NCBI GenBank assembly: GCA_913055635.1
Contig: CAJXLK010000036.1
Location: 1-47,325 of the forward strand
DNA length: 47,325 nt
From: an uncultured Bacteroidota bacterium
GTDB taxonomy: Bacteria; Bacteroidota; Bacteroidia; Bacteroidales; UBA12077
Reading direction: 5' to 3'
Under the pieces are notes generated by a model that saw nothing but the letters and a program-made list of their open reading frames with translations, had not been told where the DNA came from and made no database searches. The position numbers were made by a program, and so were the translations under genes. Of this stretch, positions 1 to 8,337 are shown one piece after another. Each line of letters opens with the position of its first letter. The first letter of the stretch is position 1.

Positions 1-1092
1 GTTGCCCTGAGCCTGCAGCAATACGAAGCGATACGCAACAAAGAGGTGCTCAATGAACTGGGTTCCATAGTGGCGGCTGCCTGTTTGTGTCACGATATGG
101 GCAATCCGCCTTTTGGCCACGCCGGGGAGGATGCCATATCCAAGTTTTTCAGGGAAGGGGCGGGCCATCAGTTTCGTGATGCCTTCACCCAGGAACAGTG
201 GCTGGATCTGACCAATTTTGAAGGCAATGCCAATGCCCTGCGCTTGTTGACCCATCAATTCGGGGGTCGGCGCAGGGGCGGATTTGCCCTGACCTATACT
301 ACACTGGCTTCGCTGATCAAATATCCATTCGCCTCGGGATGGAATCCGCAAAAGCCTAAATACGGCTTTTTCCAGTCCGAACGCGAGACGTTCCTTAAAA
401 TAGCCCGGCAACTGGATTTGAAGCAAATCGAGCAAAACCCGTTGCGCTACGCCAGGCATCCCCTTGTTTATATTGTGGAAGCTGCCGATGACATCTGCTA
501 TGAGATCATGGACATTGAAGATGCCCATAAACTGAATATTCTGGATCGCGAACAGACTTTTAACCTGATGCTCAACTTCTTTGATCCACATCAGGATGCC
601 GGCTTTTATGAACGCAAAGAGGAAGTGTTTCGCGAAGTGACGGACATCAATGAGCGGGTGGCCTATTTACGGGCCTCGGTCATCAACAAGCTGGTGGATT
701 TGACGTATCACGTATTCATGAAACACCACGACCAGATCCTGGCAGGCACCTTTCAGGGCAGCTTGATCGATTATTTGCCCGAGCGGGAGGGGAAGGCTTT
801 TGATGCCTGCAAAAAACTGGCCGTCAGTCAGATTTACAACCACCGCTCGGTGGTAAAGATTGAATTAACGGGCTTTAATGTATTGGGTACCCTGATGGAA
901 GAGTTTACCTACGCGGTCATTCACTCTGATTCGCAGTATACCCGCAAGCTTCTTTCTCTGGTGCCCCAACAATATACCCTGCGCACGGGCAGCACCTATG
1001 AACGAATCCGTTCAGTGGTAGATTTTGTATCGGGCATGACCGACCTCTACGCGGTTGATCTGTATAAGGACATCCGGGGTATACGTATCTAG
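1..1092 (+). CDS. dgt: dGTP triphosphohydrolase (dGTPase), 5'-truncated by window edge
   Basis: This is an HD-superfamily deoxynucleoside triphosphate triphosphohydrolase, which cleaves dGTP to deoxyguanosine and triphosphate in the cytoplasm. The frame is open from base 1; the GTG at 46 is an internal Val codon, not a start. The HD signature CHDMGNPPFGHAGE lies about 30 residues into the visible part and matches dGTPases closely. The later stretches with HPLVYIVEAADDICY and SVVKIELTG are also typical of the family. About 363 residues are visible. Family members of this type have roughly 440-460, so about 80-100 N-terminal residues, including the first metal-binding His, should lie upstream. 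The gene is convergent with the S41 protease gene and no clear terminator separates them. Family assignment is confident; nucleotide preference is inferred from the family. Confidence 0.92.
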   Translation, partial: VALSLQQYEAIRNKEVLNELGSIVAAACLCHDMGNPPFGHAGEDAISKFFREGAGHQFRDAFTQEQWLDLTNFEGNANALRLLTHQFGGRRRGGFALTYTTLASLIKYPFASGWNPQKPKYGFFQSERETFLKIARQLDLKQIEQNPLRYARHPLVYIVEAADDICYEIMDIEDAHKLNILDREQTFNLMLNFFDPHQDAGFYERKEEVFREVTDINERVAYLRASVINKLVDLTYHVFMKHHDQILAGTFQGSLIDYLPEREGKAFDACKKLAVSQIYNHRSVVKIELTGFNVLGTLMEEFTYAVIHSDSQYTRKLLSLVPQQYTLRTGSTYERIRSVVDFVSGMTDLYAVDLYKDIRGIRI

Positions 1093-1191
1093 CTGTTGCA
1101 ATAACCTTGAGTTGCCTCTAGTATAATTAGGTCAATAACGAGGTCATCCTCATCCCTATGATGGTGGCATTTTTTCTTTACACAACTTAAA

Positions 1192-1205
1192 GTATCTGCA
1201 GATAC
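1192..1205. repeat. 14-bp perfect palindrome in the dgt/S41 convergent gap
   Basis: GTATCTGCAGATAC is its own reverse complement. It lies between two direct copies of ATTTTTCTTTACA-like sequence (about 1170-1182 and 1221-1233) in the 170-bp gap between two convergent genes. It has no attached T-tract, so it is not an obvious terminator. Its function is unknown. Confidence 0.4.
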
Positions 1206-1262
1206 CTCAATTATAGAGGGATTTTTCTTTACAGACTTTGTATGGTTATACCCCTGGCGGCT

Positions 1263-2870
1263 CTATTTTTTCAAATATTTTGCTGAATAGGATTCCCAGT
1301 TGTTCAATACATCGAGGGCTTTCTGATAACCCCGGTCGCGCTGATTGAAGATGCGGAAATACTCGTTCATGTCCCACATATCCCTGGCTATTAAAGCTTT
1401 GATTTGAAGGCGGATTTCTTTTTGGGAATGCATCAGGCCTTTGGCTTCATATTCAATGCCTTCGTCTTTGGCCATGGCTCCTAACTGCTCCAACATACTG
1501 TCTGTCACGCTGAATTCATCCCTGAAATCTTCAAAATCGGGGTATTGTTGCTTGAGAGAAGAGCGGTTTTCATCGATGTATTCAAGGATGTATGAATTGA
1601 GGATGCCCTGGCGGATGATTTGATTGTAATATTCGGAGTAGGAGGTGGTATCGAGCGGGACAAAGATATCGGGCATGATGCCGCCTCCTCCGAAGACCAC
1701 CCGGTCATTGACCTTGGTGTGGTATCTAAGGGAGTCGGGAAAATGTCTTATACTGTCTTTGGAGGTCATCTCTCCGCGGTCGAAGCGCTGGAGGATGTCT
1801 TTGTGGTATTCCTTGCGGCCGTTGTTGTAGGGTTTTTGTATGACCCGGCCGGTAGGGGTGTGGTATCGGGCTACGGTCAGGCGGATCATAGAGCCGTCGG
1901 GCAGCGATACCGGCCGTTGTACCAAGCCTTTGCCAAAAGAGCGCCGACCAATGAGCAGCCCACGGTCCCAGTCCTGAACTGCACCAGCGACAATTTCACT
2001 GGCCGAAGCCGAACCCTCGTCTATGAGGATCACCAACCGGCCCTGTTCACAAACCCCCTTTTCTGTGGCATAATTTTCTTCGCGCTCTACTTTAAGGCCT
2101 TCAGTATAAACGATCAGCTTTTTGTCGTCGAGGAATTCATCGGCCAGTTGAATGGCTTGTTCCAGGTAACCTCCGCCATTATCCCGCAAATCGAGGATGA
2201 AGGAGTTGGCTCCCTGATTTTTCAGTGCTTTGACTGCATTCGTAAATTCTTCATTGGTGGTCTGGGCAAAACGGTTCAGTTTGATATAGCCGATCCCCTC
2301 GTCGGCCATATAAGCTGCGTCTCTGCTGTGTATGGGGATCTTGTCGCGCTTGATGGTGAACTGCAGGGGCTCTTCTACGCCAGGCCGCTTGATGGTTACA
2401 TCTACCTTGCTGCCTTTTTCTCCCAATAACCGGTCTCTTACCCCGCTGGTGCTGATGCCTATGCCGGCCACATTCTCACCATTGACCCGGATGATCCGGT
2501 CGCCCGCATGCAAACCTACCTTTTCCGAGGGCCCCCCCGAAATGGTGGAAATGACATAAATCGTATCCTTTAATATGTTGAACTGTATGCCGATGCCTTC
2601 AAAATTGCCCTGCAACGGCTCATTCATCTGCTGTACTTCCTCTTTCGTTAAATAAGTGGTATGAGGATCCAGCCCGGATATCATCTCCTTGACAGCTCCC
2701 TCCACCAGCTTCGAGCGGTCCACCGAATCAATGTAATAAGAGGATATAAAATGAAGGGCTTTGCCAAATTTATACATGTCTTCGTTGAAGATTTGCCCCT
2801 GGCTCGGCCGGGGAATCAACAACATGAAAAAGAATGGCAGCAAAACAAGAGGTCTCATAAGTTTTGACAT
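1263..2870 (-). CDS. S41 family C-terminal processing peptidase (PDZ protease), exported
   Basis: This is a carboxyl-terminal processing serine protease of the Prc/CtpA type, acting in the periplasm on C-termini of envelope proteins. The 535-residue protein starts with a signal peptide (residues 1-25, ending PRPSQGQ). A PDZ domain follows at about 90-170, with the carboxylate-binding region near GIGIQFNI. The S41 core is at about 185-345. The catalytic dyad is visible: Ser289 in DEGSASASEI and Lys314 in SFGKGLVQ, 25 residues apart as in characterised Prc enzymes. A C-terminal helical extension follows. It is the last gene of a minus-strand operon, 5 bp after the siaC-like gene, so it is very likely co-transcribed with a SiaB/SiaC regulatory pair. 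Peptidase assignment is confident; the substrate is unknown. Confidence 0.93.
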   Translation of the reverse strand: MSKLMRPLVLLPFFFMLLIPRPSQGQIFNEDMYKFGKALHFISSYYIDSVDRSKLVEGAVKEMISGLDPHTTYLTKEEVQQMNEPLQGNFEGIGIQFNILKDTIYVISTISGGPSEKVGLHAGDRIIRVNGENVAGIGISTSGVRDRLLGEKGSKVDVTIKRPGVEEPLQFTIKRDKIPIHSRDAAYMADEGIGYIKLNRFAQTTNEEFTNAVKALKNQGANSFILDLRDNGGGYLEQAIQLADEFLDDKKLIVYTEGLKVEREENYATEKGVCEQGRLVILIDEGSASASEIVAGAVQDWDRGLLIGRRSFGKGLVQRPVSLPDGSMIRLTVARYHTPTGRVIQKPYNNGRKEYHKDILQRFDRGEMTSKDSIRHFPDSLRYHTKVNDRVVFGGGGIMPDIFVPLDTTSYSEYYNQIIRQGILNSYILEYIDENRSSLKQQYPDFEDFRDEFSVTDSMLEQLGAMAKDEGIEYEAKGLMHSQKEIRLQIKALIARDMWDMNEYFRIFNQRDRGYQKALDVLNNWESYSAKYLKK

Positions 2871-2875
2871 AACGG

Positions 2876-3295
2876 CTAATTTTGTTTTTCTCGGGTCATA
2901 AAATGAAAAGGAATGCTGATGATCTCACTGAAGTCTTCTCCATCTTCCAGAATTTGATCGTCCTGGTCATCGTAATACCAGAATATGGTCAGGTTTAGGC
3001 TTTTTTCATAGAGTTTCTTCAAATGAGAAATGATTTGAAAGATGTACTTGGAAGAGGAAGAATTCATATAGATGAAATCAAACACCATTATAAACGTTTG
3101 ATTCAGCAGTTTGTTTTCTTCATAGTCTTTTAATATCCGTTGGGTATATCGTTCCATCCATAAGAGAATCGGATCATAAAAATCGTAGGCATCCTCGGGT
3201 CTTGAAATGCCTGCGATTTCAAATTTCTGTTTTTTGGGGTTGAAATCAATTTTGGGGGTATAGTTCGTGGGTTCCTTATACAATCTTTCCTCCAT
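2876..3295 (-). CDS. SiaC-like regulatory phosphoprotein (DUF1987)
   Basis: This 139-residue protein matches the DUF1987/SiaC family. In Pseudomonas, SiaC is phosphorylated on a threonine by the kinase SiaB and, when unphosphorylated, activates the diguanylate cyclase SiaD. Family features visible here are the N-terminal PTNYTPKIDFNP segment, the long helix around DPILLWMERYTQRIL, the strand plus phospho-acceptor loop IYMNSSSSKYIF (residues 75-86) and the acidic C-terminal YYDDQDDQILEDGEDFSEI. The residue that aligns with the acceptor Thr of the second copy in this window (FNTASSK) is Ser79, so phosphorylation would fall on Ser here; this is an alignment-based inference. It starts 3 bp after the siaB-like gene and ends 5 bp before the S41 protease gene. 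No diguanylate cyclase is nearby, so the output partner is unknown. Confidence 0.85.
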   Translation of the reverse strand: MEERLYKEPTNYTPKIDFNPKKQKFEIAGISRPEDAYDFYDPILLWMERYTQRILKDYEENKLLNQTFIMVFDFIYMNSSSSKYIFQIISHLKKLYEKSLNLTIFWYYDDQDDQILEDGEDFSEIISIPFHFMTREKQN

Positions 3296-3298
3296 AAT

Positions 3299-3832
3299 TC
3301 ACCTGTTATTGTTTGTTTCAATCGCAATTTCGATGGTATAATAGTATAAGTCGTTATGAATCCTGACCAGTTCGTAATGGATTTTGCTCCGGGATATTTT
3401 CACCATTTTCATCATGCCCAGGCCGGCGCCGGTTCTTTTCTGCTCTTCATAGATTCCCTTTGCCATGGTATTTTGGTAGAGTTGTTTAAGTTCCTGGTAA
3501 TGAAGTTGATTGATGTGTTCAATGCGGTTTTTCAGGGCACGGGCATCTTCTTGAAGGATGGGATTGCCTGATTTGAGGGTGAAGTGGTCGCCGCTGCGGC
3601 AAAAGGAGAAGAAGGGTTTTTGGGGGGATTGATTTACGATGTTACGGTCCAGGCTGTTGACATAATTGTAATTGTTCTCAATCATTTCCACCATCAGGGT
3701 AACGATTTTGCGATAGGTGGATTTTTTGAGATTCAGCTCCTGACTGATATCCCTTAATTTTTCAATGAGCCTTCCGGTGATCTGATAACTCAAGAACCCT
3801 TTATAGCTCAGTATTTCGGGATGATTTTCCAT
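3299..3832 (-). CDS. SiaB-like protein kinase (DUF6272, HATPase fold)
   Basis: This 177-residue cytoplasmic protein resembles SiaB, the GHKL-type kinase that phosphorylates SiaC. An N-box-like motif is seen at residues 48-55 (VEMIENNYNY) and a glycine-rich ATP-lid motif at 134-141 (TGAGLGMMKM). The C-terminal beta strands (YYYTIEIAIE) complete the fold. It lacks the extra domains of a sensor histidine kinase and has no phospho-accepting His box. Its stop is 3 bp from the start of the siaC-like gene, the usual kinase-substrate pairing. It follows guaA by 45 bp. Kinase activity is inferred from the family and the pairing; it could instead act mainly as a SiaC-binding antagonist. Confidence 0.8.
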   Translation of the reverse strand: MENHPEILSYKGFLSYQITGRLIEKLRDISQELNLKKSTYRKIVTLMVEMIENNYNYVNSLDRNIVNQSPQKPFFSFCRSGDHFTLKSGNPILQEDARALKNRIEHINQLHYQELKQLYQNTMAKGIYEEQKRTGAGLGMMKMVKISRSKIHYELVRIHNDLYYYTIEIAIETNNNR

Positions 3833-3844
3833 ACAAATAGGAAC

Positions 3845-3885
3845 GGGAATAATCTACAAAAATAATAAAACTATGGATTATTCCC
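3845..3885 (-). repeat. inverted repeat overlapping the guaA stop codon
   Basis: GGGAATAATC (3845-3854) and its exact complement GATTATTCCC (3876-3885) flank a 21-nt A/T-rich loop. The 3' arm includes the last guaA codons and stop. There is no T-run after the stem on the minus strand, so this could be a partial terminator, attenuator or mRNA-stability element between guaA and the siaB-like gene, not a strong terminator. Confidence 0.4.
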
Positions 3886-5407
3886 ACTCGATGGTTGAGG
3901 GTGGTTTGGACGAGATGTCGTAGACCACACGGTTGATGCCTTGAACGCGGTTGATGATTTTATTGGATATTTCGGCCAGGAAATCATAGGGCAGGTGGGC
4001 CCAATCGGCGGTCATTCCGTCGGTGGAAGTAACTGCGCGCAAGGCGGCGACATTTTCATAGGTACGTTCATCGCCCATTACCCCTACAGACTGGATGGGC
4101 AGGAGGATGGTGGCGGCCTGCCAAACCTTATCGTAGAGGTTGTGTTCGACCAGGCCCTGGATGAAGATTTCATCGGCTTCCTGTAACAGACGGACCTTCT
4201 CGGGGGTAATGTCGCCGATGATGCGAATGCCCAGGCCCGGGCCTGGGAAGGGGTGGCGGTGAATCAGTTCGTCCTTGACCCCGAGGCTTTCCCCCACTCT
4301 CCTGACTTCGTCCTTGAATAACAAACGCAGGGGCTCAACGACTTTCATATTCATCTTCTCGGGCAATCCCCCTACATTGTGGTGGGATTTGATCGTAACC
4401 GAGGGCCCGTTGACCGAGACCGACTCAATGACATCTGGATAGATCGTCCCCTGGGCCAGCCATTTGATGCCTTGTATTTGCCGGGCCTGCTGGTCGAAAA
4501 CCTCAATGAAGTTGCGGCCGATGACCTTGCGCTTTTCCTCGGGATCCGTTACGCCTTGTAAATCCCGGTAAAACTGATCTTTGGCATCCACCCCGATCAC
4601 ATTCAACCCCATATCCCGGTATGAATCCAACACCTTTTCAAATTCATTCTTTCTGAGCAGGCCATTGTCCACAAAAATGCAGGTCAGGTTGGTCCCAATG
4701 GCCTGATGCAGCAAGGTGGCCGTTACTGACGAATCCACCCCGCCCGACAACCCCAGGATCACTTTGTCATTGCCCAGTTGCTGTTTTAATTGTTCAATGG
4801 TCGTCTCGGCAAAAACATCGGGGGTCCACTCCTGTTTGCATTGACATATATCGACCACAAAATTTTTCAGGATCTTTTTGCCTTCCAGGGTATGGTATAC
4901 TTCCGGATGGAACTGGATGCCGTAGGTGGGTTCGGTGGTGCTCTGGTAGGCCCCGACTTCAATATCGCGGGTACTGGCAGCGACCTGATATTGCCCCGGC
5001 AGCTGCTCAATGGTATCTCCATGCGACATCCATACCTGGGTGTGAAGGTCGACATTGTGCAGCAATTGAAAGTCGGGATGGATATAGCTCAGGTTGGCCC
5101 GGCCGTATTCCCGTTTTTCAGAGCCAAGGACCTTTCCTCCTTCATGCTGGGCAATGTACTGGGCTCCGTAACAAATCCCCAAAATCGGCACTTTACCTTT
5201 GATCTTGCTGAGTTCCACCTGCGGGGCGTTTTTGTCGCGTACCGAAAAAGGACTCCCCGAAAGGATGACCCCTTTGGTCTGCTGGTCAACTCTGGGAATC
5301 TTATTGAAGGGATAAATCTCGCAATACACATTAAGCTCTCTCACCCGGCGGGCGATCAACTGGGTATATTGGGAACCAAAATCTATAATGACAATTCTTT
5401 CCTGCAT
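3878..5407 (-). CDS. guaA: GMP synthase (glutamine-hydrolysing)
   Basis: GuaA converts XMP, ATP and glutamine to GMP in the cytoplasm, the last step of de novo GMP synthesis. The chosen start gives 509 residues beginning [20 protein letters not shown], the normal N-terminus. An upstream ATG at 5533 would add 42 unrelated residues reading through the palindrome at 5443-5470, so I rejected it. The class I amidotransferase domain has nucleophile Cys79 (ILGICYGAQ) and His167/Glu169 (QFHPEV). The ATP-pyrophosphatase P-loop is SGGVDSS at 221-227, and the dimerisation domain ends ...PPSTIEWE, the canonical C-terminus. It heads the operon guaA-siaB-siaC-S41 protease. Placement of a purine enzyme in front of a SiaB/SiaC pair is discussed in the findings. 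Confidence 0.97.
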   Translation of the reverse strand: MQERIVIIDFGSQYTQLIARRVRELNVYCEIYPFNKIPRVDQQTKGVILSGSPFSVRDKNAPQVELSKIKGKVPILGICYGAQYIAQHEGGKVLGSEKREYGRANLSYIHPDFQLLHNVDLHTQVWMSHGDTIEQLPGQYQVAASTRDIEVGAYQSTTEPTYGIQFHPEVYHTLEGKKILKNFVVDICQCKQEWTPDVFAETTIEQLKQQLGNDKVILGLSGGVDSSVTATLLHQAIGTNLTCIFVDNGLLRKNEFEKVLDSYRDMGLNVIGVDAKDQFYRDLQGVTDPEEKRKVIGRNFIEVFDQQARQIQGIKWLAQGTIYPDVIESVSVNGPSVTIKSHHNVGGLPEKMNMKVVEPLRLLFKDEVRRVGESLGVKDELIHRHPFPGPGLGIRIIGDITPEKVRLLQEADEIFIQGLVEHNLYDKVWQAATILLPIQSVGVMGDERTYENVAALRAVTSTDGMTADWAHLPYDFLAEISNKIINRVQGINRVVYDISSKPPSTIEWE

Positions 5408-5442
5408 CGCTCTGATTTGAATGTTTTTTTGCCGCCAACAAA

Positions 5443-5470
5443 AATAGGGAATTCTTAAGAATTCCCTATT
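5443..5470 (-). terminator. 28-bp perfect palindrome with T5 on the minus strand
   Basis: The 28 bases at 5443-5470 are exactly self-complementary (outer arm AATAGGGAATTC, centre TTAA). On the minus strand the stem runs into TTTTT (complement of 5440-5444), which is the form of an intrinsic terminator. It lies between the C1 peptidase stop (5526) and the guaA start (5407), so it would end the peptidase transcript just before guaA. A perfect palindrome without a spacer could also bind a dimeric regulator. Confidence 0.6.
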
Positions 5471-5525
5471 GATTTGTGGTGCAATATTTTTTGATTCATT
5501 CCCTTTTGCAGGAGCCGCAAGCGGG

Positions 5526-6764
5526 CTATTCATTGAACCGCTCCAGTATATCTTCCACAGCGCTTCGATGAATGGTAAAGTTCATCATTTTGAGCTTGAC
5601 ATAATCTTCATGGAAGAAGTAATAGCCGAATTCAGGGGCATCGGGATCGTTGTTGCGGCTCCCGGAGCTGGAATCCTTAATCAGGAACCAGTCTTCTCCG
5701 TTGTCGTTGTAATAACCCACCAGGTGCATGCCGTGGTCGTCGGTGGTGGAATTGTTGGAGAATCTGAACTGGCGTGCATTTTCGTTGATATGGCTCGAAG
5801 GGATGTCGAACGAGGGCACCATGGCGGCTTGTGTAGATCCAAGGAAACCGGCTTCTGAAACATCGCCTCCGATCGACATGGTGTAGCCTTCACGGATGCC
5901 TTCCTTGATGATTTCCATGAACACATCCAGCGGCACATTGCGGTACTGCTTGCTGTTCCACCAGTTATCGGGTACTTCGTATTCGACTTTTTCCCAGTAG
6001 GGCTTTTGTTTGTAGGAGAGGATTTCGATAAAATTATCGGGGTTGATGTTCAGATCTTCCAGATAGGACATGGGGGTGTATTGCTGGGAGTTGACCTGGA
6101 AAGACTGGGGCGGTTTGCCGATGTAGTGGTTCATGATGCTTTTAATCGTAGAGATCACCTGCTGCTCGTTCCAGGCATTGTCTTCCTTCACGGATTGAAG
6201 GTACTGGTTCATTTCCTCGTACATTTCACTGTGGTTGGGGTATTCGCGGCCATGAAGCAATCCGTCGTAAACGCTGCGGGGAACGATTCCGTGTTTTTTC
6301 ATCATCCGCGTCACGGCATTGGCTTCCGAACCCTGGGTAAAACGGGAATCACCCCTTTCTTCGACAAAACGGCGCGCTTTGGCTACATACTCCCAATATA
6401 CAATATACGGTTCGGATAATTTGACTTTGCGATCATGCATGCGGTAAATCTCCGATTCGATGAAGGAAATGGTTGAATAGGACCAGCATGTACCGGCCGC
6501 GCCCTGAGATATAACCGGATTGGCCCATTCCCGCTCGTAATACTTCACTTTATTGGGAATGTCCATGCCGCTTTGATCCATCAAAAAGCGCTTGTGGGAT
6601 TCTTCTTCATCCAGCTTGTCTTTGATGCGCTGAATGTCTTTTTTTATCACTTCCTGGTAGAAACCCGGCTCATATTCTTTGAATTTGGCTTTGTCTTTTT
6701 CCTGCTGGGCAAAGCCAAAAGAGGCCAGCAGCAGAAAGGTCAGTGCAAGGGTTAGTTTTTTCAT
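5526..6764 (-). CDS. Secreted C1 family (bleomycin hydrolase/PepC-like) cysteine peptidase
   Basis: This papain-fold peptidase of the C1B type has 412 residues from the chosen start [20 protein letters not shown], a clear signal peptide. An ATG nine codons upstream would place charged residues before it. The nucleophile is Cys93 in [11 protein letters not shown], with the oxyanion Gln at Gln87. The catalytic His is His344 in [12 protein letters not shown]. The third triad position, normally the Asn of ENSWG, reads KDSSSG with Asp364, a visible departure from consensus. Cytoplasmic PepC and bleomycin hydrolases are intracellular, so the signal peptide indicates an exported relative, probably periplasmic. 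The Asn-to-Asp change may be a clade feature; activity is likely but unproven. Confidence 0.85.
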   Translation of the reverse strand: MKKLTLALTFLLLASFGFAQQEKDKAKFKEYEPGFYQEVIKKDIQRIKDKLDEEESHKRFLMDQSGMDIPNKVKYYEREWANPVISQGAAGTCWSYSTISFIESEIYRMHDRKVKLSEPYIVYWEYVAKARRFVEERGDSRFTQGSEANAVTRMMKKHGIVPRSVYDGLLHGREYPNHSEMYEEMNQYLQSVKEDNAWNEQQVISTIKSIMNHYIGKPPQSFQVNSQQYTPMSYLEDLNINPDNFIEILSYKQKPYWEKVEYEVPDNWWNSKQYRNVPLDVFMEIIKEGIREGYTMSIGGDVSEAGFLGSTQAAMVPSFDIPSSHINENARQFRFSNNSTTDDHGMHLVGYYNDNGEDWFLIKDSSSGSRNNDPDAPEFGYYFFHEDYVKLKMMNFTIHRSAVEDILERFNE

Positions 6765-6972
6765 AGTGCTCGCATTTGGTTCAACAATCAATTATTCAAT
6801 AATGGTTACATGCTAAATGTTGGTTGATTTTGATGAAGCTGCTCTATCCAATGAACGAAGGCGAAGAGGCTTATTCACATAAATTATTTGTTGATCTCCG
6901 CTTCCAATTGTAATGCTCATCCATCTTTTAGAATAGAGTCATAATCATTAGATGATTTAACGGTTGATAAGT

Positions 6973-7914
6973 TTAATCCCGCCCTACGCGATAAGGATAA
7001 ATGGGATGCACCAATCCGTCGTAAGCCAGCTGGGTGGAGGCAAATTCCTCGCGGGCTTCTTCCAGGAGCCTGTTGATTTGTTCTTCTTTATATCGGGCTG
7101 AGAAGTGGCCAATGATTAGCTGTTTGACGCCGGCTTTTTGTGCTATTTTACCGGCCTGCCGGGCTGTAGCGTGGAGGGTGGCTTCGGCCTGGTCCTGGTG
7201 TTCATCGGCAAAGGTGGCTTCATGGTAGAGCAAATCGGCCTGGCGGATATATGGAATCACCGACTCATCATAGGCGGTGTCGGTACAGAAGGCGTAAGAG
7301 CGTTGCCGATAGGGGGGCTCGGTGATCTGTTCGTTGGGAATAACCGGCCCGTTTTCAGGGACAAAGTCAGCCCCGTTTTTTATTTGTTGGATCTGACGAA
7401 CGGAGATGTTGTATTTTTTGACGTAACCTTTGCGGATGTTTAATTCCCGGGGCTTTTCAACAAACAAAAAGCCTGAAGAGGGAATGCTGTGGCGCAGGGG
7501 GAATGCGTATACACTGAGGCGCAAGTCCTCATAGATCTTATGCTGCTGGTGGGGGTCCAGGGGATGAAAACGAATGGAGTAGTTGAAGCGGCCCTCATAA
7601 TTCCGGATCATATAGCGGATGCCCTTTTTTAGCGGTTCATGGGCATAGATATGCAGGTCCTCGGTACGGTCGAGCAAATTGAACGAGGAAAGCAGCCCAA
7701 ACAATCCGTAAATATGATCTCCATGGAGGTGGCTGATGAAGATATGGTTGATGCGGCCAAACTTGATCTTGTTGCGGCGCAGCTGGATCTGAGTGCCCTC
7801 TCCGCAGTCAATCAAAAAGAACCGCTCATATACATTGAGTACATGAGCGGTAAGATTCCTTTGAGATGTTGGTAATGCAGAGCTGCTGCCCAATATGGTC
7901 AGTTCAAATCTCAC
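6973..7914 (-). CDS. rnz: Ribonuclease Z
   Basis: This metallo-beta-lactamase-fold endonuclease removes 3' trailers from tRNA precursors in the cytoplasm. The 313-residue length fits the short bacterial form (RNase Z/ElaC). The metal-binding motif HLHGDH is at residues 62-67. Other family landmarks are the N-terminal LTILGSSSALPTSQRN, the AFCTDTAYDE stretch holding the bridging Asp, EATFADEH, and the C-terminal GHFSARY. It is the third gene of the rpsA-STAS-rnz unit and begins 8 bp after the STAS gene, which makes co-transcription with ribosomal protein S1 likely. Confidence 0.95.
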   Translation of the reverse strand: MRFELTILGSSSALPTSQRNLTAHVLNVYERFFLIDCGEGTQIQLRRNKIKFGRINHIFISHLHGDHIYGLFGLLSSFNLLDRTEDLHIYAHEPLKKGIRYMIRNYEGRFNYSIRFHPLDPHQQHKIYEDLRLSVYAFPLRHSIPSSGFLFVEKPRELNIRKGYVKKYNISVRQIQQIKNGADFVPENGPVIPNEQITEPPYRQRSYAFCTDTAYDESVIPYIRQADLLYHEATFADEHQDQAEATLHATARQAGKIAQKAGVKQLIIGHFSARYKEEQINRLLEEAREEFASTQLAYDGLVHPIYPYRVGRD

Positions 7915-7922
7915 ATGCGCCT

Positions 7923-8318
7923 CTATTGATTGGTACCATCACTGGTCTGGTCTTCACTTGATTTGCGTTTTTCCTCTTCAACTTCCACAATTTCACGGGC
8001 TTCTCCATTGGACTGAGCGATGTTCAGCACCGTGTCAAGCTGCGATATGGTGATCAGCCGATCAACGGCATCGTTCAATCCGGTCAGAACAAAGGTGCCA
8101 TTGGCGTTCTTACACAAGCGGTTGGCCACCAGTATCGCACTTAACCCATTGGAGTCGCAATATTTCACCTGGCTGAGATCCAGGACAATGTTTCGCTCGC
8201 CCTTGCCCGAGATCAGCACCAGTTCAGACTTCAAACTTGGGGCCACATTGGTATCGAGTTTCTCTGACAAAACCTGAATGAGGGTAAATTTATCCTGTTT
8301 TTCAATGTTAAATTCCAT
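7923..8318 (-). CDS. STAS-domain protein (anti-sigma factor antagonist type)
   Basis: This 131-residue protein has one STAS domain (about residues 1-105) of the SpoIIAA/RsbV type. The phosphorylation loop VKYCDSNGLSAIL contains the conserved Asp55-Ser56-x-Gly, so it should be a substrate of a serine kinase of the RsbW/SpoIIAB or related type. The last 25 residues are a charged, low-complexity tail (VEEEKRKSSEDQ). No RsbW-like kinase is adjacent. It sits between rpsA (19 bp upstream) and rnz (8 bp downstream), so its expression is probably tied to translation and tRNA-maturation genes. Its partner is not identified in the sequence. Confidence 0.88.
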   Translation of the reverse strand: MEFNIEKQDKFTLIQVLSEKLDTNVAPSLKSELVLISGKGERNIVLDLSQVKYCDSNGLSAILVANRLCKNANGTFVLTGLNDAVDRLITISQLDTVLNIAQSNGEAREIVEVEEEKRKSSEDQTSDGTNQ

Positions 8319-8337
8319 TCTTTAAGGAATATTTAAG

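Noticed and set aside
1620-2429. 269-codon plus-strand frame antisense to the S41 protease gene
   Set aside because: It lies wholly opposite a clear protease gene and its translation has no family features.
5408-5533. N-terminal extension of GuaA from the ATG at 5533
   Set aside because: The extra 42 residues read through the palindrome, and [16 protein letters not shown] is the normal GuaA N-terminus.
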